Source of the DNA: an uncultured Rhodovulum sp.
GTDB taxonomy: Bacteria; Pseudomonadota; Alphaproteobacteria; Rhodobacterales; Rhodobacteraceae
Direction: 5' to 3'
Length of the DNA stretch: 10,735 nucleotides
NCBI GenBank assembly: GCA_946221765.1
Contig: CAMIMK010000081.1
Location: forward strand, 1 to 10,735
The translations under genes and the position numbers were made by a program. The notes under the pieces were generated by a model. It ran no database searches, had not been told where the DNA came from, and worked only from the letters and a program-made list of their open reading frames with translations. Of the stretch, positions 1 through 5,005 are shown one piece after another. Numbering within the stretch: position 1 is the first letter of the stretch; each line of letters begins with the position of its first letter.

Positions 1-65
1 GCCTGTTGGCGGGGCCCCCGTCCTGCCCGATAGGGTTTCTGCCAGTATGAATACCCGAAGAGGGG

Positions 66-1898
66 CTAATCCTGCGCGGTGCCGTCGGTGAACTGGAGGC
101 GGGCCAGCCGGGCATAGAGGCCGCCCCCGGCGACGAGCGACTCGTGGCTGCCCTCGGCAATGATGCGGCCGTCCTCGAAGACGCAGATCCGGTCGGCGCG
201 CTTCACGGTCGCCAGCCGGTGCGCGATGACGATCGTGGTGCGGTCCTTCGACAGATGCTCGACCGCCCGCTGCACCTCGCGCTCGCTCTCGGCATCGAGC
301 GCGCTCGTCGCCTCGTCGAGGAGCAGGATCGGCGCGTTGCGCAGGATCGCCCGCGCCAGCGCCAGCCGCTGGCGCTGGCCGCCCGAGAGCATCACGCCGC
401 GCTCGCCGACATAGGTGCCATAGCCCTGCGGCAGGCGGCGGATGAAGCCGTCGGCGGCGGCGGCCTCGACCTCGGCATCACTGGCCTCGGGGCGCCCGAA
501 GCGGATGTTGTCCGCCGCCGAGGCCGCGAAGATCACCGGCTCCTGCGGCACCAGCGCGACGGCGCCGCGCAGGTCCGCCCGTGCGAGGTCGCGGAGATCG
601 AGGCCGTCGAGGCTGACCCGGCCGGCGTCGGGGTCGAAGAAGCGCAGCAGCAGCTGGAAGATCGTCGACTTGCCCGCGCCGGAGGGCCCGACGAGGGCGA
701 CGGTCTCCCCTGGCCGGACCTGCAGCGTCAGGTCGCTGAGGGCCGCGATCCCGGGGCGCGCCGGGTAGTGGAAGGTCACGCCCTCGAAGCTGACCGCGCC
801 ACGCACCGGTGCCGGGAGCGCCCGCGGCGCCGGCGGGTCCTCGATCGTGTCGCGGGCCTCGACGAGTTCGGCCATGCGCTCGGTCGCGCCGGCCGCGCGC
901 TGCAATTCGCCCCAGATCTCGGACAGGGCCCCGACCGCGCCGGCGACCATGACGGCGTAGATCACGAACTGGACGAGTTCTCCCCCGCTCATCTCGCCGG
1001 CCCGCACGTCCCGCGCGCCGATCCAGAGCACCGCGACGACCGAGGTGAAGACGAGGAAGATCACGATGGCCGTCATCACCGCGCGGGTGGCGATGCGGGC
1101 CCTCGCGGCCTCGTAGGCCTGTTCGGTCAGCAGGCCGAAGGCGGCGCGGCTGGCCGCCTCGTGGCTGTTCGCCTGCACCGTCTGGGCCGCAAGGAGGCTC
1201 TCGGAGGCTTGGGCGCTCGAATCGGCGATCCGGTCCTGGCTCTCGCGACTGAGCACCCGCAGCCGGCGGCCGAGGGTCATGATCGGCACCACCACCACCG
1301 GCACCCCGACGAGCACGAGGCCGGCGAGCTTGGGCGAGGTGTAGAAGAGCAGCACGAGGCCACCGAGGCAGGTGAGGATGTTGCGCAGTGCCACCGAGAC
1401 CGAGGAGCCGATCACCGAGAGCACCACGGTGGTGTCGGTGGTCAGCCGCGACAGCACCTCGCCCGAGAGCGTGCGCTCGTAGAAGGCGGGGCTCATGCCG
1501 ATGACATTGTCGTAGATCGCGCGGCGGATGTCGGCGATCACCCGCTCGCCGAGCCGCGTCACGAGATAGAAGCGCGCGGCGGTACCGAGCGCGAGCAGGG
1601 CCGCGATGGCGATGGCCGCGCCGAAGTAGCGGTCCATCATCCAGGCCGACTCGGCGAAGAAGCCGTCGATCACCCGCCGCACCGCGAGCGGCAAAGCGAG
1701 CGACAGGCCCGCCGTCACCGTGAGCGAGACGAGCGCGCCGATCATCAGCAAACGATAGCGATCGAGATAGGGCCAGAGCGCGCGCAGGGGCCGCACGCTG
1801 CGCGAGGGCGCCCGTATCCGGCCGGCCTCGGCGCCGCCCCCGGTCCCTGCCGGCACGGCATCCGCCGGTCCGGGGCTGTCCTGCTTGGTCTCTGGCAT
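66..1898 (-). CDS. MsbA-like ABC exporter, fused permease and ATPase
   Basis: This is a 610-residue half-transporter of the ABCB/MsbA type: an inner-membrane exporter that would work as a homodimer, moving a lipid or hydrophobic compound outward with ATP hydrolysis. The permease half spans about residues 48-330 with six hydrophobic segments (roughly 49-72, 92-112, 168-186, 191-210, 274-295, 308-326). The ATPase half is complete: Walker A GPSGAGKST at 404-412, Q-loop PQEP with Q452, signature LSGGQRQ at 504-510, Walker B ILLLDEA at 524-530 and switch His560 in VIAHR. The frame stays open to 2048, but that extension runs into the tRNA gene, so I chose the ATG at 1898 (MPETKQ). A GGGAGG lies about 11 bases upstream. 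The acidic, Pro/Gly/Ala-rich first 30 residues are probably cytoplasmic. Family knowledge suggests the alphaproteobacterial MsbA-related group, but the substrate cannot be read from sequence. Nothing recognisable lies in the remaining bases 1-65. Confidence 0.93.
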   Translation of the reverse strand: MPETKQDSPGPADAVPAGTGGGAEAGRIRAPSRSVRPLRALWPYLDRYRLLMIGALVSLTVTAGLSLALPLAVRRVIDGFFAESAWMMDRYFGAAIAIAALLALGTAARFYLVTRLGERVIADIRRAIYDNVIGMSPAFYERTLSGEVLSRLTTDTTVVLSVIGSSVSVALRNILTCLGGLVLLFYTSPKLAGLVLVGVPVVVVPIMTLGRRLRVLSRESQDRIADSSAQASESLLAAQTVQANSHEAASRAAFGLLTEQAYEAARARIATRAVMTAIVIFLVFTSVVAVLWIGARDVRAGEMSGGELVQFVIYAVMVAGAVGALSEIWGELQRAAGATERMAELVEARDTIEDPPAPRALPAPVRGAVSFEGVTFHYPARPGIAALSDLTLQVRPGETVALVGPSGAGKSTIFQLLLRFFDPDAGRVSLDGLDLRDLARADLRGAVALVPQEPVIFAASAADNIRFGRPEASDAEVEAAAADGFIRRLPQGYGTYVGERGVMLSGGQRQRLALARAILRNAPILLLDEATSALDAESEREVQRAVEHLSKDRTTIVIAHRLATVKRADRICVFEDGRIIAEGSHESLVAGGGLYARLARLQFTDGTAQD

Positions 1899-1920
1899 GA
1901 TCCCTGGCCTCCCGCGCGCC

Positions 1921-1949
1921 CGCTTAGCAAGCGCCGGCAGGCCGGACAA
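1921..1949 (-). promoter_or_regulatory. Possible promoter for the ABC exporter gene
   Basis: Read on the minus strand, TTGTCC (1944-1949) and TAAGCG (1921-1926) are separated by exactly 17 bases, about 20 bases ahead of the exporter start codon. The -10 match is weak. The same stretch holds a short hairpin, CGCTT-AGC-AAGCG at 1921-1933. The exporter could instead be read through from the tRNA gene 90 bases upstream. Confidence 0.22.
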
Positions 1950-1988
1950 GGCGCGGACACGGAAGGCAGGGAATGGCGGTCGGGGAAC

Positions 1989-2062
1989 TGGAGCGGGCAG
2001 CGGGAATCGAACCCGCACGACCAGCTTGGAAGGCTGGGGCGCTACCATTACACCATGCCCGC
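1989..2062 (-). tRNA. tRNA-Gly, anticodon TCC
   Basis: The minus strand folds into a complete 74-base cloverleaf with an encoded CCA end. The acceptor stem is GCGGGCA paired with TGCCCGC, followed by discriminator T. The D arm is GTGT-AATGGTA-GCGC with two G-U pairs. The anticodon arm is CCAGC-CTTCCAA-GCTGG, giving anticodon TCC (plus-strand GGA at 2028-2030), which reads GGA and GGG glycine codons. The T arm is GCGGG-TTCGATT-CCCGC. There is no intron or mismatch in the stems. The exporter gene lies 90 bases downstream on the same strand. I see no direct repeat of the tRNA 3' end nearby that would mark an integrated element. Confidence 0.97.
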
Positions 2063-2072
2063 GCCGATGCAG

Positions 2073-2101
2073 GACTTAGCCGCCCCCGCGACGATGCGCA
2101 A
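2073..2101 (-). promoter_or_regulatory. Likely promoter of the tRNA-Gly gene
   Basis: On the minus strand TTGCGC (2096-2101) and TAAGTC (2073-2078) are spaced by 17 bases, and the mature tRNA starts 10 bases after the -10 element, a normal distance for a tRNA leader. The -35 element lies inside the first unit of the tandem repeats at 2095-2150. Confidence 0.4.
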
Positions 2102-2150
2102 GCCAAGGGTGCGCAAGCCAGGGTGCGCACGCGGAAGGCGCAAGCGGGGG
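2095..2150. repeat. Degenerate 15-base tandem repeats
   Basis: Unit 1 is TGCGCAAGCCAAGGG (2095-2109). Unit 2 (2110-2123) is the same but lacks one A. Unit 3 (2124-2138) is TGCGCACGCGGAAGG. A partial fourth unit CGCAAGCGGGGG runs from 2139. The array fills the gap between the divergent tRNA-Gly and mce promoters. Its function is unknown. Confidence 0.7.
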
Positions 2151-2157
2151 CGCGGCA

Positions 2158-2186
2158 TTGCCGCCGGAGGCGCGAGGGCCTAAGAG
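2158..2186 (+). promoter_or_regulatory. Likely promoter of mce and the DUF1467 gene
   Basis: TTGCCG (2158-2163) and TAAGAG (2181-2186) are separated by 17 bases. Transcription would start near 2193, about 26 bases before the mce start codon, leaving room for the GAGGAG ribosome site at 2207-2212. The -10 element is an AT-rich spot in otherwise very GC-rich DNA. Confidence 0.4.
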
Positions 2187-2218
2187 CGACGGGTCCGACC
2201 CTGCCCGAGGAGCATCCG

Positions 2219-2623
<405 letters not shown>

Positions 2624-2628
2624 GGCCG

Positions 2629-2892
2629 ATGTCGGTCACCGGCGCCATCGTCCTCTATGCCGTCATCTGGTTCCTCGCGCTGCTGGTCGCCCTGCCGATC
2701 GGCATCCGCAGCCAGGAAGAGGCCGGCCGCATCGTGCCGGGAACGCCGGCCTCGGCCCCCGACGACCCGCAGATCCGCCGGAAGATGATCTGGGTGACGG
2801 TGATCGCGACGCTGCTCTGGGGCGCGGTCTGCGCCACCCTGATCTGGGGCGGCCTGAGCGTGCGGGACATCGACTTCTTCCACCGGATGTAG
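2629..2892 (+). CDS. DUF1467 family small membrane protein
   Basis: An 87-residue protein with two hydrophobic segments (about residues 5-25 and 54-76) joined by a polar loop rich in Pro, Asp, Glu and Arg. The C-terminus ends in a charged, aromatic tail (DIDFFHRM). It matches what I know of DUF1467, a family of unknown function found next to mce in Rhodobacterales. It would sit in the inner membrane as a helical hairpin. Translation starts 5 bases after the mce stop, and a GAGG overlapping that stop can serve as ribosome site, so expression is probably coupled to mce. No catalytic motif is visible, and a role in methylmalonyl-CoA metabolism is only suggested by position. Confidence 0.85.
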   Translation: MSVTGAIVLYAVIWFLALLVALPIGIRSQEEAGRIVPGTPASAPDDPQIRRKMIWVTVIATLLWGAVCATLIWGGLSVRDIDFFHRM

Positions 2893-2932
2893 ATCCGCAG
2901 CCGGACCGGCAACGCGCGCGGGCATCACGCAG

Positions 2933-2950
2933 TCGGCATGAGCATGCCGA
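2933..2950 (+). terminator. Hairpin after the mce-DUF1467 unit
   Basis: A perfect 7-base stem TCGGCAT-GAGC-ATGCCGA begins 40 bases after the DUF1467 stop and is followed by TTGTT. It is a plausible but weak intrinsic terminator, since the T run is short. It immediately precedes the -35 element at 2951. Confidence 0.4.
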
Positions 2951-2979
2951 TTGTTCGACTCGCCTGACCTTGATATAAG
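2951..2979 (+). promoter_or_regulatory. Orphan promoter-like element
   Basis: TTGTTC (2951-2956) and TATAAG (2974-2979) are spaced by 17 bases. The -10 matches five of six consensus bases, the best -10 I found in the window. No protein-coding gene follows on this strand before the converging DUF1150 gene, so it would drive the candidate RNA described next. Confidence 0.4.
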
Positions 2980-2984
2980 CCCTG

Positions 2985-3220
2985 CCAGATCCCGGCGGGC
3001 CGGGATTTGCTACAGTGCTGGCATTGCAGCCGGTCTGTATTGGACGTGAATGAATTTCAGCGTGGATCTGGCCGTGTATTTTCACGGACGAAGGGATATT
3101 TGAGCCGCCGCGAGTTCGTGTTGTCCGGACTTGGACGAACCGAATTCAATGAGGGGTGACGCCAGGACTGTGCGGTCTCGCGGCCAATTCCTACGGCCCG
3201 CCGATGGCGGACCGTACTCG
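2985..3220 (+). ncRNA. Candidate structured small RNA
   Basis: This stretch has no convincing protein gene, is much poorer in G+C than its surroundings (30 of 60 at 3001-3060, 34 of 60 at 3061-3120), and is rich in possible base pairing. A 9-base stem could join GCCAGATCC (2984-2992, at the predicted 5' end) to GGATCTGGC (3064-3072). Other elements are ACGTGAA/TTCA-g-CGT at 3044-3063, CCGTG-TATTTT-CACGG at 3072-3087, and GTTC..GTCC/GGAC-GAAC at 3114-3140. A strong hairpin at 3192-3216 could be its 3' end. The hairpin ATCCCGG-CGGG-CCGGGAT (2989-3006) competes with the long-range stem and could alternatively be a terminator for the upstream operon. I do not recognise a known RNA family. It could also be a non-transcribed spacer or the remains of a gene. 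Confidence 0.3.
3192..3216. terminator. Strong hairpin between convergent units, likely terminator
   Basis: The two 11-base arms (3192-3202 and 3206-3216) pair with a single C-A mismatch around a GAT loop, with stems TACGG/CCGTA and CCGCC/GGCGG. It starts 12 bases beyond the DUF1150 stop on the minus strand, where an operon terminator is expected. Reading plus, it is followed within eight bases by CCCTTTCTC. There is no clean T run on either side. Confidence 0.55.
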
Positions 3221-3228
3221 ACCCTTTC

Positions 3229-3456
3229 TCAGTGCGCGCTCACTGGCGACAGTTCATTCTGCCGGGCCACGACGAAGGCCTGCGCCCGGTCCCCGACGAG
3301 GGCGAGAACCTCGCCATTCGGGGCATGGATCGCATAGAGGTGATCGCGACCGGCGGCGCGGCTGCGCACGTCCTCGGGAAGATCGGCCGTTTTGACCTCG
3401 CGGACATAGACGATACGGGGTCCGTCCTGATCGGTGAAACTCGGAAAATCGGTCAT
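3229..3456 (-). CDS. DUF1150 family protein
   Basis: A 75-residue protein with the features of DUF1150: RIVYVREVKTADLP near the start, then a central LYAIHAPNGEVLALV stretch, and the closing FVVARQNELSPVSAH. No signal peptide or membrane segment is present, so it should be cytosolic. The biochemical role of the family is unknown. The start at 3456 is supported by a strong GAGGAGG (3462-3468 on the plus strand) that partly overlaps the hsp20 stop codon; only 10 bases separate the two genes. That arrangement makes co-expression with Hsp20 very likely and suggests a heat or protein-stress function, possibly as a helper of the chaperone. This last point is inference from context. Confidence 0.87.
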   Translation of the reverse strand: MTDFPSFTDQDGPRIVYVREVKTADLPEDVRSRAAGRDHLYAIHAPNGEVLALVGDRAQAFVVARQNELSPVSAH

Positions 3457-3466
3457 GTCTGCCTCC

Positions 3467-3886
3467 TCAGGCTCGGGATCCGCCGATGCGGATCGTCTTG
3501 ACGATGGTTTCGGGCACAGCCCGGTTCAGCTCCACATGGAGGAGCCCGTTCTCCAGCCGCGCACCGGAGACCTCGACCCCGTCGGCCAGCACGAAGCTGC
3601 GCTGGAACTGCCGGGCGGCGATGCCGCGGTGCAGGAAGATCCGGTCGGGCGCGGTGTCCTCCTGGCGCCCGCGGATCAGGAGCTGGCTGCCCTCGAGGGT
3701 GATCTCGAGATCGGGCTCCGCGAAGCCCGCGACGGCGAGGGTGATCCGGTAGGCGCCCTCCCCCACCTGTTCGATGTTGTAGGGGGGATAGCCGTCCGCG
3801 GCGGCCTTGGCCGTCCGTTCGAGAAGCCGGTCGAGCTGCTCGAAGCCGAGCAGGTGCGGGTGGGAGGCGAAGGTGACCTTGGTCAT
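3467..3886 (-). CDS. Small heat shock protein, Hsp20/IbpA type
   Basis: A 139-residue cytosolic chaperone that would bind unfolding proteins as an ATP-independent oligomer and hand them to DnaK/ClpB. The alpha-crystallin domain runs from YPPYNIE (33-39) through AYRITLAVAGF (45-55), LLIRGRQ (69-75), GIAARQFQRSFVLADGVEV (88-106) and the conserved AxxxxGLL strand LENGLLHVEL (111-120). The C-terminal I-x-I anchor is IRI at 132-134. The short N-terminal arm and the YPPYNIE entry match class A (IbpA-like) proteobacterial proteins. The Shine-Dalgarno is poor: AAGGG about 11 bases before the ATG. The gene leads a unit with DUF1150. The 263-base gap upstream contains a large hairpin and, on the minus strand, a TATAGC word (4063-4068) with TTGCTT (4083-4088) only 14 bases away. 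That spacing suits RpoH better than the main sigma factor, but the match is not convincing. Confidence 0.95.
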   Translation of the reverse strand: MTKVTFASHPHLLGFEQLDRLLERTAKAAADGYPPYNIEQVGEGAYRITLAVAGFAEPDLEITLEGSQLLIRGRQEDTAPDRIFLHRGIAARQFQRSFVLADGVEVSGARLENGLLHVELNRAVPETIVKTIRIGGSRA

Positions 3887-3929
3887 CGTGCGGAAAGCCC
3901 TTGCAGGAAGCGACTTGGCGCGAGGCCCC

Positions 3930-3968
3930 GGACCGGCAGCCCCGCCCGAAGGAAATGGGGGCCGGTCC
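3930..3968 (-). other. Large hairpin in the hsp20 upstream region
   Basis: Plus-strand GGACCGGC (3930-3937), an AG bulge, and CCCC (3940-3943) pair with GGGG (3957-3960) and GCCGGTCC (3961-3968). This makes a 12-base stem closed by a 13-base loop. It lies 44-82 bases ahead of the hsp20 start and would be in the mRNA leader if transcription starts near 4055. Temperature-controlled leaders are known for small heat shock genes of alphaproteobacteria (ROSE elements), but this hairpin does not cover the start region and does not show a ROSE signature that I can recognise. Confidence 0.5.
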
Positions 3969-4149
3969 CGGTCCGCGCAAGGGGCACCGCCGCGGGAGCT
4001 TGGCCCCGTCCCCCTCCCTGCGCCCCGCGTGGGAGGCGTGTTGCGGGGCGGGGGGCGGCGTGGCTATAACCGTCTGAAACCGAAGCAATGGCCTTGGCCC
4101 GACCCCGGCGGGGATAGGTCATGGCCCGAGCGGGCCAGGACCGGATGCC

Positions 4150-4368
4150 ATGACGAACCCGCCCACGATGTCGCGCGAGGATGTGCTGCGCGTGAAGCTC
4201 GAGCTGCTGCAGCGCGAGCACCGCGACATGGACGATGCGATCGGGGCGCTCGACGCCGGCGGCCGGGCCGATGCCCTGACCATCCGGCGGCTCAAGAAGC
4301 GCAAGCTGCTGCTGAAGGACGAGATCCAGCGGATCAGCGACGAGATCACCCCCGACATCATCGCGTGA
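4150..4368 (+). CDS. YdcH-like DUF465 protein
   Basis: A 72-residue, highly charged, all-helical protein. Residues 8-36 and 40-66 form two amphipathic helices that look like a coiled-coil hairpin: a heptad-like VLRVKLELLQREHRDMDDAI, then LTIRRLKKRKLLLKDEI. HRDMDDAI and LKKRKLLLKDEI match the DUF465/YdcH family, whose molecular role is not settled. There is no signal peptide, and its length is normal. The start at 4150 has AGGA at 4137-4140; a second ATG seven codons in is possible. In related genomes one or two such genes stand ahead of purE; here there is one. It is 130 bases from purE and on the same strand, so it may share a transcript, though palindromes at 4388-4440 could mark a separate purE control region. 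Confidence 0.85.
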   Translation: MTNPPTMSREDVLRVKLELLQREHRDMDDAIGALDAGGRADALTIRRLKKRKLLLKDEIQRISDEITPDIIA

Positions 4369-4498
4369 TCCGCTGCATCCAGCCCGCGCAGGCCTGCCTG
4401 CAAGCCACTGAATCTACTTGGGGGGAATTCCTGATGCATCCTGTTTCGCGGGCCACGGGCGGCGCCGGCCGGGGCCGCGGCCGCAAGGGCGTCCGGCC

Positions 4499-5005
4499 AT
4501 GAGCGGCACCGGGGGGGAGACGGCGCCGCGGGTCGGCATTGTCATGGGCAGCCAGTCGGACTGGCCGACGATGCGCCTCGCCGCGGAGATCCTGACAACG
4601 CTCGGCATCGCGCACGAGGTGCGGATCGTCTCGGCGCACCGGACCCCGGACCGGATGTTCGCCTATGCCGCGGCGGCGGCCGGGCGGGGCCTCGGCGCCA
4701 TCATCGCCGGGGCGGGCGGGGCCGCGCATCTGCCGGGCATGCTGGCCTCCAAGACCCGCATTCCTGTACTGGGCGTGCCGGTATTGTCGCGGACACTGTC
4801 GGGCCTCGATTCGCTGCTCTCGATCGTGCAGATGCCGAAGGGGGTGCCGGTCGCCACCTTTGCGATCGGCGAGGCGGGGGCCGCCAATGCCGCGCTCTAT
4901 GCCGCGGCGATGCTGGCGGTCACCGACCCCGACCTCGCCGCCCGGCTGGACGACTGGCGCGCCGCCCAGAGCGCGGCCGTGGCGGAGAGCCCCGATGACA
5001 TCTGA
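4499..5005 (+). CDS. purE: N5-carboxyaminoimidazole ribonucleotide mutase
   Basis: A 168-residue class I PurE, which moves the carboxyl group of N5-CAIR to carbon to give CAIR in purine synthesis. It acts in the cytosol as a homo-octamer. Signature segments are present in order: VGIVMGSQSDWPTM (12-25, phosphate and substrate loop), IVSAHRTPDRM (43-53, with catalytic His47), GAGGAAHLPGM (71-81), GVPVLSRTLSGLDSLLSIVQMPKGVPVAT (92-120), and AANAALYAAAMLA (128-140). The frame is open back to a TTG at 4418, but homology begins just after the ATG at 4499, so I chose that. The ribosome site is weak (AAGGG about 11 bases upstream). purK starts inside the last four codons, so the two enzymes of consecutive steps are translationally coupled. 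Confidence 0.96.
   Translation: MSGTGGETAPRVGIVMGSQSDWPTMRLAAEILTTLGIAHEVRIVSAHRTPDRMFAYAAAAAGRGLGAIIAGAGGAAHLPGMLASKTRIPVLGVPVLSRTLSGLDSLLSIVQMPKGVPVATFAIGEAGAANAALYAAAMLAVTDPDLAARLDDWRAAQSAAVAESPDDI

Noticed and set aside
1899..2048. A 50-residue N-terminal extension of the ABC exporter
   Set aside because: It would begin inside the tRNA-Gly gene, and its Arg/Pro-rich sequence does not resemble the family. ATG 1898 is the sensible start.
1989..2062. tRNA-Gly as an integration site for a mobile element
   Set aside because: No integrase gene, no direct repeat of the tRNA end, and both neighbours are ordinary chromosomal genes.
144..2183. A 679-codon open frame on the plus strand opposite the ABC exporter
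   Set aside because: It is the mirror frame of a GC-rich gene, runs through the tRNA, has no recognisable domain and is full of Arg/Gly/Asp/His runs. The minus strand has a complete ABC exporter.
3156..3233. Peptide LAANSYGPPMADRTRPF as the remnant of an exported enzyme following the Tat-like motif
   Set aside because: The YGPPMADRT part is simply the translation of the hairpin at 3192-3216, and it is in a different frame from the Tat-like motif, so the resemblance has no weight.
4094..4120. TTGGCC and TAGGTC as a ydcH promoter
   Set aside because: The spacer is only 15 bases and both hexamers match poorly.
4418..4498. Upstream TTG start for purE adding 27 residues
   Set aside because: The added residues are unlike any PurE N-terminus; the family sequence starts right after ATG 4499.
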